Assembly: GCF_022701255.1 (NCBI RefSeq)
Contig: NZ_CP031705.1
Coordinates: forward strand, 2,803,501 to 2,867,500
Direction: 5' to 3'
Length of the DNA: 64,000 nucleotides
Source: Microcoleus vaginatus HSN003
Lineage (GTDB): Bacteria > Cyanobacteriota > Cyanobacteriia > Cyanobacteriales > Microcoleaceae
Under the pieces are notes generated by a model that did not search any database, was not told the DNA's origin, and saw only the letters and a program-made list of their open reading frames with translations. The translations under genes were made by a program, and so were the position numbers. Within the stretch, counting starts at the first letter, position 1. The number at the start of each line of letters is the position of its first letter. Below are positions 45,978 to 53,699 of the stretch, one piece after another.

Positions 45978-46718
45978 ATGATGCCCCGGATACTTGTTAT
46001 TGATGATGACGCGGCGATCGCCGAACTCGTAGCCGTCAACCTAGAAATGGCTGGCTACGAAGTCACCCAGGCAGAAGACGGCATCAAAGGTCAGGCACTA
46101 GCAATACAACTGCTCCCCGACTTGATCATGTTAGACCTCATGCTGCCTAGAGTAGACGGATTCACGGTATGTCAGCGTTTGCGGCGTGACGAGCGCACCT
46201 CAGACATTCCCGTCTTGATGTTGACAGCCTTAAGTCAAACTCAAGACAAAGTAGAAGGCTTCAACTCCGGCGCCGACGACTACCTGACCAAACCCTTTGA
46301 ACTAGAAGAGATGCTAGCCCGAGTGCGAGCTCTACTAAGGCGCACAGACCGCATCCCCCAAGCTGCCAAACACTCCGAAATCCTGAATTACGGCCCGCTG
46401 ACCCTTGTCCCCGAAAGGTTTGAAGCTGTTTGGTACGATCAGACTGTCAAGCTGACCCACCTAGAGTTTGAGTTGCTGCACTGCTTGCTTCAGCGCCACG
46501 GTCAGACAGTCTCTCCCAGCGAAATTCTCAAAGAAGTATGGGGTTACGACCCCGACGACGACATCGAAACTATTCGTGTACACATCAGACACCTGAGAAC
46601 CAAGATGGAACCCGATCCCCGACATCCTCGGTACATCAAAACCGTATATGGGGCTGGTTATTGCCTGGAGTTGCCCAACAACGAGCAACTAGCTGAACAA
46701 ACCAAATCCTCTGCTTGA
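45978..46718 (+). CDS. rpaA: OmpR-family response regulator RpaA
   Basis: 246 residues. Receiver domain (1-~120): [20 protein letters not shown], the phospho-acceptor Asp in [14 protein letters not shown], and Lys in DDYLTKPFE. Winged-helix DNA-binding domain (~140-235): [54 protein letters not shown]. The near-invariant GIKGQALA and [13 protein letters not shown] stretches identify RpaA rather than RpaB. RpaA, phosphorylated by SasA, is the output regulator of the cyanobacterial circadian clock and affects energy transfer from phycobilisomes to photosystem I. Confidence 0.93.
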   Translation: MMPRILVIDDDAAIAELVAVNLEMAGYEVTQAEDGIKGQALAIQLLPDLIMLDLMLPRVDGFTVCQRLRRDERTSDIPVLMLTALSQTQDKVEGFNSGADDYLTKPFELEEMLARVRALLRRTDRIPQAAKHSEILNYGPLTLVPERFEAVWYDQTVKLTHLEFELLHCLLQRHGQTVSPSEILKEVWGYDPDDDIETIRVHIRHLRTKMEPDPRHPRYIKTVYGAGYCLELPNNEQLAEQTKSSA

Positions 46719-46762
46719 GCTAGCGCGACCAATGCAACAAGCAGTTAAAAATCCCGCTAGAA

Positions 46763-46790
46763 AAGCCTGAGAGTAAATGCTCTCAGGCTT
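46763..46790 (+). terminator. hairpin terminator after rpaA
   Basis: AAGCCTGAGAG (46763-46773) and its exact complement (46780-46790), 6-nt loop, followed by GGTTGTTT. Confidence 0.7.
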
Positions 46791-47252
46791 GGTTGTTTGG
46801 AATTGAAGATAAATATGTCAACAAGTAGGCATTAACTCTCTTGATTCAAAAAAAACAATCCCGCCCCCTCTAACCGTACTTTTATAAAAGCTTGTCCATA
46901 GGAAAGTACCGGATTTCTTTTTCCACCTTGTCTTTTCCTAGAGGATTGGATAGATAGCTACTTAAAAAATACTCTAGCCATAATATTATTTAATCATATT
47001 ATTTATCAATAAATTTAGAGGTATTTCTTTAGCTGCTATTTTTGCTAACGAGAGACTAAACTCCGCTCCAGCGCCAAAAACAGTCATAATCGTGATATAG
47101 CGATGTTTTTTCCTACTGATTTACATACCTGAACTCCAATCAGTAAAAATTTTTCTCAAGTACCCCTTGACGAAACTACTAAAATTGTTGATTATCTATA
47201 TCAATAACCTGCAATCGCTTAAAACTTCCCTGACATCTTTCTCAAGAGGTAA
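46791..47252. other. intergenic region upstream of the CP43-like gene
   Basis: No gene seen. AT-rich, with a run of TATT/TAAT words around 46975-47020 that could hold -10 elements. The downstream gene has AGAGGT 7 nt before its ATG. Confidence 0.45.
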
Positions 47253-47765
47253 ATGGCCGTGACCAGCATGGCAAAAAAATCTTTCCCAGCCGAAGGAAAA
47301 TCATTTCCCTGGTGGGTCAGCAACGCCCGCTTAATCAACCTTTCCGGTCGTTTGCTCGGTAGCCACGTCGCCCACGCCGGCCTCATCGTCTTATGGGCAG
47401 CAGCCTATACCCTATTAGAGCTTTCCCGCTTTAACCCACAATTGCCCATGTACGAACAAGGCTTAATCCTGTTGCCAAACCTAGCCAGACTCGGCTTGGG
47501 TGGGGGTGCCGGAGCCAAAATTGTCGATACTGATCCGTACTTAGCCGTTAGGGCGATTCACCTAATCAGCTCAGCCTTTCTAGGCTTCGGCGGCATCTTT
47601 CACTCCCTCAAAGGACCAGCAACTCTCGAAGCAAGAACTTCTTTCTTTGGCTACACATGGGAAGACGCAGACAAAATGACCACCATCTTGGGCATCCGCC
47701 TAGTTTTGCTGGGTGTCGCTACCTTCTTGTTGGTACCCAAAGCTATGTATTTCGGTGGTTTATGA
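47253..47765 (+). CDS. truncated CP43/IsiA/Pcb-type chlorophyll-binding antenna protein (N-terminal half)
   Basis: 170 residues against ~340 for IsiA/Pcb and ~460 for CP43. The sequence follows the family's first three helices closely: [89 protein letters not shown], then [20 protein letters not shown] and KAMYFGGL. In full-length proteins the sequence continues to three more helices; here it stops after GGL. The His in VAHAG and HSL are chlorophyll-ligand positions. Its TGA overlaps the ATG of a PsaL-like remnant (ATGA). Either a relic or a mini-antenna. Confidence 0.82.
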   Translation: MAVTSMAKKSFPAEGKSFPWWVSNARLINLSGRLLGSHVAHAGLIVLWAAAYTLLELSRFNPQLPMYEQGLILLPNLARLGLGGGAGAKIVDTDPYLAVRAIHLISSAFLGFGGIFHSLKGPATLEARTSFFGYTWEDADKMTTILGIRLVLLGVATFLLVPKAMYFGGL

Positions 47766-48040
47766 GTTTAGCAAACGGAGATTTCCTAGTAGGAACACTT
47801 GCTGTGTTGATTCGGTTGCAGGAAAAAGGGTTGACAGGGCTGACGGGTTTGTTGGCGACGCTGGCATTGATTGGGGCGATCGCCCTTTGTGTTGGCGATC
47901 GCCCCAATCTGGAAAAAGACAAGTCATTCTCTTGGCATAAAACTCCCGAAGATGGGAGTTTATTCCCGAGTGGTTTTGCCATCGGTGGCACCTCGGCAGC
48001 TTTTCAGATTTCGGTCAACCTTGAGACAATAACCGTATGA
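47762..48040 (+). pseudogene. PsaL-like remnant overlapping the CP43-like gene
   Basis: ATG at 47762 overlaps the preceding stop. The product begins [20 protein letters not shown] and continues GLTGLLATLALIGAIALC, which parallels PsaL's GMAHGYFLVGP...LGPLR and a (A/G)GLLATLGL helix. After CVGDRPN it diverges into non-PsaL sequence (LEKDKSFSWHK...) containing a hairpin. PsaL normally has three helices and ~150-170 residues, so only one helix region survives. CP43-like proteins fused to PsaL are known in some cyanobacteria (IsiA4-type), which is why I link the two frames. Confidence 0.5.
47870..47908. repeat. 15-bp perfect hairpin (HIP1-containing) in the PsaL-like remnant
   Basis: ATTGGGGCGATCGCC (47870-47884) and its complement (47894-47908). 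It marks the point where the PsaL similarity ends. Confidence 0.65.
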
Positions 48041-48198
48041 CTGTCTTTTTCTAAAATTTATGTATTGCCACTTTGATTATTTTTGTGGAGTCTGTCAGTA
48101 ACATTGCCCGAAGGAGTGCATCAAATCAAGCGCTTGTATCCAATTCCTTGTTATTGGGATTTTTTTACCGAAAATTTTTGGTTTAAAGCCCCGTCCTT

Positions 48199-48348
48199 CT
48201 AGGACGGCTTTTTCTTAATCTTAAGGCTTATAATGAGTTCTCTTAAGACATCTGATTTAGATCTTCCTGTTGATTCGCAATAGACTTCTAGCCTCTCAAC
48301 CTCTTCGTCAGTAAACCTAAAAAACACACTTTTTTTCAGGGCATACAT
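48199..48348 (-). CDS. small ribbon-helix-helix protein divergent from tnpB
   Basis: 49 residues, ATG at 48348 (MYALKKSVFFRFTDEEVERL) to TAG at 48199. FFRFTDEEVERLEVYC is followed by GRSKSDVLRELI and a basic tail, the classic strand-helix-turn-helix of CopG/Arc RHH repressors. A hairpin (AAGCCCCGTCCTTCTAGGAC region, 48186-48211) covers its stop and could be its terminator. Its start is 8-26 bp from the tnpB start on the other strand, so it may repress tnpB. Confidence 0.7.
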   Translation of the reverse strand: MYALKKSVFFRFTDEEVERLEVYCESTGRSKSDVLRELIISLKIKKKPS

Positions 48349-48374
48349 ATATCTAAATGATATACAATACTAGC

Positions 48375-49499
48375 ATGAAGACACTGAAGTTTAAGCTCTA
48401 TAGTCACAAGCGGAATAGATACCTGAAGCAGTCAATCAATGCTGCTGGAGTTATCTACAACCATGCGATCGCTCTCCATCGTCGGTATTACCGGATGTGG
48501 GGTAAGCATTTGAACTGCGCCCAACTTCAAGCTCATATTGCCAAGCTGAGAAAGCGTAATCCATTTTGGCAGTTAGTTGGCTCTCAAGGGGTGCAAGATA
48601 TTTGTCAGCGCATTGAGAAGGCATACCAGCTATTTTTCAAACATCACAAGAAGGGGGTAAAGCCACCAGGATTTAAGAAAATCAAAAAATACAAATCGTT
48701 CACCCTGAAACAAGCTGGATACAAGTTTCTGGGTGGTAATCGAGTGAAGATTGGAAGCAGGGTTTATCAGTTTGGGAATTCTAGACCTATTGAGGGCATA
48801 GTTAAAACGTTGACCATCAAACGCACACCATTAGGTGAGTTGTTTATGGTTGTAGTGGTGGATGAGGGTTCAGAGCCAGAGATTGAATTTGCGACTGGTA
48901 AGATAGCGGGATTCGATTTCGGTCTGAAAACTTTCCTCACTTGCTCGGATGGCAGCAAGATTGAATCGCCCGAATTCTTCAAACAAGGACTCAATACCAT
49001 CCGTAAAGCGTGTAAGCAGTTATCACGTAAACAAAAGGGGTCTAAGCGTCGTGAGCAAGCCAGAAAGCATCTATGTAGGCAATACGAAAAGATTGCCAAC
49101 CAAAGACGTGATTGGTTCTGGAAGCTGGCTCATGAACTAACTGATCGCTTTGATGTATTGTGCTTTGAAACATTGAACCTCAAAGGAATGCAACGGCTTT
49201 GGGGACGTAAAATCAATGACTTGGCACTGGGCGAATTCCTGTTAATTCTCGAATGGGTAGCCAAGAAAAAGCGTAAATTAGTCGTTTTTATTGACCAGTG
49301 GTATCCGAGTTCAAAGACGTGCGCTCAATGCGGTCACATTCTGGAATCGCTAGATCTATCGGTGAGGCAATGGCGTTGCCCATCTTGCCAATCTGTTAAT
49401 GGACGAGATGAAAACGCATCTATAAATATTCAAACCGTTGGGGCAGCAATGGTTGGGTTAGGTAGTGTCAGACAGGCTTCGCCTGCAACTGCTGTTTGA
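48375..49499 (+). CDS. tnpB: RNA-guided endonuclease TnpB (IS605 OrfB)
   Basis: ATGs at 48357 and 48375; the second (MKTLKFKLYSHKRNRYLKQS) matches usual TnpB N termini, giving 374 residues. RuvC-like catalytic acids: Asp in GFDFGLKTFLT (~170), Glu in CFETLNLKGM (~265), Asp in GRDENASINI (~340). The zinc ribbon is CAQC...CPSC (~318-340). TnpB uses an omega-RNA derived from its own 3' end to cut DNA and to help retain the transposon. Length and all catalytic residues appear intact. Confidence 0.92.
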   Translation: MKTLKFKLYSHKRNRYLKQSINAAGVIYNHAIALHRRYYRMWGKHLNCAQLQAHIAKLRKRNPFWQLVGSQGVQDICQRIEKAYQLFFKHHKKGVKPPGFKKIKKYKSFTLKQAGYKFLGGNRVKIGSRVYQFGNSRPIEGIVKTLTIKRTPLGELFMVVVVDEGSEPEIEFATGKIAGFDFGLKTFLTCSDGSKIESPEFFKQGLNTIRKACKQLSRKQKGSKRREQARKHLCRQYEKIANQRRDWFWKLAHELTDRFDVLCFETLNLKGMQRLWGRKINDLALGEFLLILEWVAKKKRKLVVFIDQWYPSSKTCAQCGHILESLDLSVRQWRCPSCQSVNGRDENASINIQTVGAAMVGLGSVRQASPATAV

Positions 49500-49531
49500 G
49501 CCTTTAGAATCCCCCGCATTCATGCGCGGGG
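49400..49531 (+). ncRNA. putative omega-RNA / right end of the TnpB element
   Basis: The 3' end of tnpB and the adjoining right end carry a GC hairpin (CCCCGC 49512-49517 with GCGGGG 49526-49531), the usual place of the reRNA scaffold. The 5' limit is approximate. Guide sequence would begin just past the hairpin. Confidence 0.45.
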
Positions 49532-49882
49532 AGTATGTCAATAACGACTACCGCCTCACATTTACAGTGCGCCCGTGCGTTGCTTGTACTGAAGATGCGA
49601 TCGGTTGCACTGACTTTGAACCTAAGACTTGTTTTACCAATGCTTATCAGCAACATTGATAGAAACTTCACAAAATTTAGGCATAAATCCCGAAAACTAA
49701 TTTTTCACTTCCACTTTTAGCAAGGGGGATAGATGGCTAGCAGATTACCCTTAACTAAAGGGGAAGTCTAGGATTAAACGGATTATCACGGGGAATACAC
49801 TTTAGGAGAATCTAAAAAAGAGCGCGAATAAATAATAGATAATCCACTAGAAGCCTCGTTCAAGTTTTTTATTTTTGGCGAC
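49532..49882. other. region between the TnpB element and the fur-like gene
   Basis: Short frames only; one reads TFTVRPCVACTEDAIGCTDF with four cysteines but no start or clear family, possibly a relic. Promoter for the fur-like gene must lie here. Confidence 0.4.
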
Positions 49883-50398
49883 ATGAACTTATACAGTGCT
49901 AACTCACTCAAAGTCGAACTCAACCAGAGAGGCTGCCGCCTGACTCCCCAGCGAGAAACTATTTTGAGTGTCTTTCAAAATCTGCCACAAGGCAATCATT
50001 TAAGTGCGGAAGAGTTATACAGGAATTTGCAGAATAAAGGAGAACGAATAGGCTTGTCTACTGTCTACCGAACGCTGCATTTATTAGCCAGGATAGGAAT
50101 TTTGCGGGAACTAGAATTAGCAGAAGGGCACAAACATTACGAACTGAATTTTCCCGAATTGCACCACCACCACCACCTGGTTTGCATTCAGTGTCACAAA
50201 ACCTTTGAATTTAGCGATGAATCCATTTTAAGAATTGGCAAAAAGCAAGTTGAAAAAGCTGGGGTCCAACTGCTTGACTGTCAATTAACTGTGCGAGCTG
50301 TTTGTTTGGAAGCGCTGAGGGAGGGATGGCCTTCTTTGGTACCCAGCAATTGGTTGTGTCCCAGATATCATTCAGAAATTGAGGAGGAAATTAGTTGA
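49883..50398 (+). CDS. fur: Fur-family transcriptional regulator, atypical C terminus
   Basis: 171 residues. N-terminal winged helix with RLTPQRETILSVFQNLPQGN and LSTVYRTLHLLARIGILREL (DNA recognition), then HKHYELN and HHHHHLVCIQCHKTFEF, giving the metal-site histidines and first CxxC. It resembles cyanobacterial FurA closely, but where FurA has a second CxxC (AVCPKC), here the sequence is AVCLEALREGWPSL followed by a novel tail NWLCPRYHSEIEEEIS. The structural Cys4 Zn site is thus altered. Could be a paralogue with other metal or redox specificity. Lies near FTR1, a ferritin-like gene and an IsiA-type fragment. Confidence 0.88.
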   Translation: MNLYSANSLKVELNQRGCRLTPQRETILSVFQNLPQGNHLSAEELYRNLQNKGERIGLSTVYRTLHLLARIGILRELELAEGHKHYELNFPELHHHHHLVCIQCHKTFEFSDESILRIGKKQVEKAGVQLLDCQLTVRAVCLEALREGWPSLVPSNWLCPRYHSEIEEEIS

Positions 50399-50467
50399 GT
50401 TGGATGAAATACACTTCGGTAATGGGGAATTGGTAACTCTTGAACTCAGGTACAGCAATAGCGTTGC

Positions 50468-50598
50468 AAGGAATGCTAGCGAAGTGATTCTTAGGAAAGC
50501 AATCTCACGCATTCCCAACCTTTTCTGCTTAATAGCATTGGAATGAATTTTAAGGAATGTTAGCTAAGCAATTATTAGAAAAGCAATGTCACGCCTTC
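50468..50598. repeat. 47-bp imperfect direct repeat (50468-50514 and 50552-50598)
   Basis: By hand alignment 39 of 47 positions agree (both begin AAGGAATG and contain AAAGCAAT/AAAGCAAT-like cores). Lies downstream of the fur-like gene, before a convergent gene. Confidence 0.6.
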
Positions 50599-50628
50599 AA
50601 AAATTTTCGCCTTTCCCTTCCCCTTCCG

Positions 50629-51480
50629 TCAAGCAACCTCAGAATCGCAACGTTGGTGTTCCATCCGAAATATGTTAGCGTACAAACTAGCAACAATCTG
50701 TTTGCCTTCCTGCGTCAACTGCAAGTAACCGAGAGATTCACTGATGTGAGGATAAATGCCGCTCCAGTAAAACTTAGAGTAGCTTTGCAGCAAATCCCCC
50801 GGATGTCGATAGCCCAAAACTTTAGTAGCACCGCTTTCTTCCAGCTCGTAAAACAGCGCGCCAATTTTCTGTAAATATTGCGGGTTGCTGAGCTGACCTA
50901 TCAAGTCAGCACCGCGCACTAAACTAGAGTAATTACCTGCATCCTCGTCAGTGTTGCCATCAAGCACCGAGAAACGAGTCTGTTCTATGTTCTGCTTAAT
51001 TATCTCAGCATTAATTAGCTTGTGGTTGCCGAAGCGCTCGTCAATGAACAATTTAGCTCTGTCAACTCGGTAAGGAGCTAGGCTGGCCGCTGTTGCACCG
51101 GGAGCAAGTGCAATTCTCAGGCCATCTTTTCCCGTAGCATACAATCCTTCTGATTCTTGGTCTTGCCGACAAACTCCTTTGACATATCCGATATCTTGGC
51201 ACAGCAAAGAAATGATGAAGTGCAGCCAATCTTCGCAGGAAACTCCGCCCTTGCGAATGTGTTTTCCGCGCAAGATTTCTTGACCGACTAAGGTAATGCA
51301 AATTGCGTGTTCTACATTGTGATAAAGAGCGTCGCTGTTGGCGATGTTTTCTAACGCCATTGCCCCGACCCAGGCAATAATGTCAGAATAATCTGATTTG
51401 TAGCCTCCGTAAGTGCGGCTGTACCCGTTCTGAAGTTGTTCGATGAAAGCCTCGATCAGCAGTTCTGTAGAATTAAACAT
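50629..51480 (-). CDS. HD-superfamily-like metal-dependent phosphohydrolase
   Basis: 283 residues, all-helical. DALYHNVEHAICITLVGQEI carries the first His pair of an HD domain; the signature HD step appears as LLCQDIGYVKG, i.e. His replaced by Gln. Later GADLIGQLSNPQYLQKIGAL resembles the final Asp helix (AD.I..L). Cyanobacterial proteins of this kind are usually annotated as Npun-type phosphohydrolases; whether this one is active is open because of the QD. Substrate unknown. Confidence 0.82.
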   Translation of the reverse strand: MFNSTELLIEAFIEQLQNGYSRTYGGYKSDYSDIIAWVGAMALENIANSDALYHNVEHAICITLVGQEILRGKHIRKGGVSCEDWLHFIISLLCQDIGYVKGVCRQDQESEGLYATGKDGLRIALAPGATAASLAPYRVDRAKLFIDERFGNHKLINAEIIKQNIEQTRFSVLDGNTDEDAGNYSSLVRGADLIGQLSNPQYLQKIGALFYELEESGATKVLGYRHPGDLLQSYSKFYWSGIYPHISESLGYLQLTQEGKQIVASLYANIFRMEHQRCDSEVA

Positions 51481-51697
51481 ACCCTATCCTTTTACCTTAA
51501 TATTTCCTTTTAAAAGCGGTGCATCTATTGGGGAGTCCTCTAATTTTATGGATGAGATTTTATTTCACAACTCCTGCACCCGTGTGCGTTGTGATCTGTG
51601 GGTGGCAAGTGGGTGGCAATCTCAAAACTCATTGACGCAGCTACGCGCGGGGATTCACTAGGCAATCTCGCGCCCTGAGTCAAAACTCCCAAGCAAC

Positions 51698-51901
51698 TCA
51701 GTCCATCACTGACACCCATCCCCGCCGTACTGCATACAGCAGCCTGTTGACAATTTTTCGCTCCTCTGAACTTTTTAAACTGTGAGAATTAATTGCGTAT
51801 TGGATTTGCTGGAACACAGTCCGATCGATCTTACCGGATTTCCAAATGTTCAAGTAAAGTTCGGAAATTTTATATTCAGGAATATAAGCTTTGGTTGTCA
51901 T
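51698..51901 (-). CDS. small conserved cyanobacterial protein
   Basis: 67 residues, MTTKAYIPEYKISELYLNIW... with an ERKIVNRLLYAVRRGWVSVM end. The LLYAVRRGW motif recurs in short cyanobacterial proteins I remember, so this is likely a real gene. Helical, soluble; function unknown. ATG start, ~450 bp before the str operon on the opposite strand. Confidence 0.65.
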   Translation of the reverse strand: MTTKAYIPEYKISELYLNIWKSGKIDRTVFQQIQYAINSHSLKSSEERKIVNRLLYAVRRGWVSVMD

Positions 51902-52199
51902 CTGCCGTCAACTCAATGTATATTTCTTATTGTCCGGCCATTTTAGATAACTTTCTGTGATGTAGATCGGCTATAGACTGTGATGCGATCGCAGGCGGGA
52001 GTTAATGCCCATCTCCTAAACAAGGGTAATTTGAGCGAAAAAGCGCGATATTGCGATCGTCATAAATTTTGCTGACGGCTGTGACAATAATCATAGTTGC
52101 ACCTAAATTATAGGATGTCACATACCATTCTCCCGTTGCGCTCGCCCCCTCCCAACTTGCAGCAAGGAAGGAAGTTTGAGCGCGGTTCGCGTAAATTTC
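51902..52199. other. intergenic region upstream of the str operon promoter
   Basis: No ORF supported; HIP1-like words only. Confidence 0.45.
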
Positions 52200-52228
52200 T
52201 TGCCAAAGAAACTCGCGTCGTGTACAAT
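52200..52228 (+). promoter_or_regulatory. candidate sigma70-type promoter of the str operon
   Basis: TTGCCA (52200-52205), 17-bp spacer, TACAAT (52223-52228). Near consensus; predicts a ~120-nt leader before rpsL. Confidence 0.6.
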
Positions 52229-52357
52229 ATAGAGTCTGGTATCCTCACTTACCCATAATTATTTTCATTCATCCCGTCCCCCCAGAGGGGAAGGGACTTT
52301 CAGTGCGGATACAGCCAAATCACTATATTCAGCAAAAAGCTAGAAATGCCGTAACTC

Positions 52358-52738
52358 ATGCCCACTATTCAGCAACTCATCCGTTCAGCACGGGAACAAA
52401 CGCAGAAAAAAACCAAATCGCCAGCTCTCAAGAGTTGCCCCCAGCGGCGCGGAGTTTGCACCAGAGTGTACACAACCACCCCGAAAAAACCCAACTCGGC
52501 GCTGCGGAAGGTGGCTCGGGTAAGGCTGACCTCTGGTTTTGAAGTCACCGCCTACATCCCAGGGATCGGTCACAACTTGCAAGAACACTCTGTAGTAATG
52601 ATCCGGGGCGGTCGGGTAAAAGATTTGCCCGGAGTTAGATACCACATCATTCGGGGTACATTAGACACCGCTGGGGTGAAAGACCGCAAGCAGGGTCGTT
52701 CCAAATACGGGGCCAAGCGTCCTAAAGAGAAAAAATAA
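52358..52738 (+). CDS. rpsL: 30S ribosomal protein S12
   Basis: 126 residues, normal length. [40 protein letters not shown] and [20 protein letters not shown] are the conserved S12 blocks. It sits at the decoding centre. First gene of the str operon (rpsL-rpsG-fusA-tuf-rpsJ). The KKPN lysine corresponds to the streptomycin-sensitive type; no resistance substitution is evident at that spot. Confidence 0.98.
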   Translation: MPTIQQLIRSAREQTQKKTKSPALKSCPQRRGVCTRVYTTTPKKPNSALRKVARVRLTSGFEVTAYIPGIGHNLQEHSVVMIRGGRVKDLPGVRYHIIRGTLDTAGVKDRKQGRSKYGAKRPKEKK

Positions 52739-52883
52739 GACGGAACTCGCCCGATCATCGGGGTTGGGAAGCAAAAATAAATCCGATCGCGCCGATCAAT
52801 TGCACGCTCGATCGTCATAGATCGAGATCTGATCCCAAAACCCCAAACTCAATCATTCAAAATCAAAAATCCCAAATAGAACT

Positions 52884-53354
52884 ATGTCTCGCCGCACAGT
52901 TATTCAAAAACGTCCAGTTCCACCAGATCCAACCTACAACAGCCGGTTGGTAAGCATGATGGTGAGACGGATCATGCAGCACGGCAAAAAATCCGTTGCC
53001 TCCAGCATCGTCTACGACGCCCTCAAAACCATCCAAGAACGCACAGGGGCTGAACCGTTAGACTTGTTTGAAAAAGCAGTCAAAAACGCTACACCCCTGG
53101 TAGAAGTCAAAGCCCGCCGGGTAGGTGGCGCCACCTACCAAGTACCGATGGAAGTGCGTTCCGATCGCGGTACCACCCTCGCCCTTCGCTGGCTGATCAG
53201 ATTTGCCCGCGCCCGCACCGGCCGTTCGATGGCCGCCAAGCTAGCCAACGAACTGATGGATGCAGCTAACGAAACAGGCAGTGCTATTCGCAAGCGCGAA
53301 GAAACACACCGCATGGCCGAAGCTAACAAGGCTTTTGCTCACTACCGGTACTAA
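52884..53354 (+). CDS. rpsG: 30S ribosomal protein S7
   Basis: 156 residues. [58 protein letters not shown] and the C-terminal [15 protein letters not shown] are typical. S7 nucleates the 30S head and, in E. coli, autoregulates the str operon. 145 bp downstream of rpsL. Confidence 0.98.
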   Translation: MSRRTVIQKRPVPPDPTYNSRLVSMMVRRIMQHGKKSVASSIVYDALKTIQERTGAEPLDLFEKAVKNATPLVEVKARRVGGATYQVPMEVRSDRGTTLALRWLIRFARARTGRSMAAKLANELMDAANETGSAIRKREETHRMAEANKAFAHYRY

Positions 53355-53699
53355 CTGCAAAATCGGGCATGGAGAAGAGTGCGATCGTGCGGTATAAAAG
53401 CATCGGGTGAGAAATTGGAAAGTGTAAGTTTTGAGTGTTGAGATTGCTTCTCTGGGCGCAATTGCGATTCATGAAGCAAACTCAAGACTCCCAAAATCAA
53501 AATTCACGCACTCAAAATTCACGCACTCTCGAAATCCTCCATGTCGCATCCTTAATATTTTTGTAAACAAATTTTGCAAAAAATATTAAAATGTAACAAT
53601 AAGCTCCCGAGACTTTGGTAAGTCGCTGGGGAGTGCAAAATAGGGTTACTGTGTAGTATAATAGTATTATAACAGCAACACAAGATTAAGGAGGTAGCT
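53355..53699 (+). promoter_or_regulatory. rpsG-fusA intergenic region with own promoter candidate
   Basis: 345 bp without a gene. TATAAT at 53657-53662 lies ~40 bp before fusA, with no good -35. A 15-bp tandem (CAAAATTCACGCACT) occupies 53498-53527. A strong AAGGAGGT (53688-53695) precedes the fusA GTG. Confidence 0.5.

Larger units (their letters stand above)
48186..49531 (+). mobile_element. IS200/IS605-family element, TnpB-only (IS1341-like), with RHH gene
   Basis: Contains tnpB, a divergent RHH gene, and a right-end GC-rich hairpin. No tnpA-Y1 transposase is present, so the element is non-autonomous. The left boundary is uncertain: the hairpin at 48186-48211 is the outermost element-like structure I can support, and the true left end could lie further left. 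Confidence 0.65.

Noticed and set aside
47253..47765. Initial idea that this is a complete PsaL
   Set aside because: The sequence follows CP43/IsiA, not PsaL; only the overlapping downstream frame resembles PsaL.
49465..49720. Cys-containing frames after tnpB
   Set aside because: No start or RBS; overlaps the element's right end. Kept only as a note on a possible relic.
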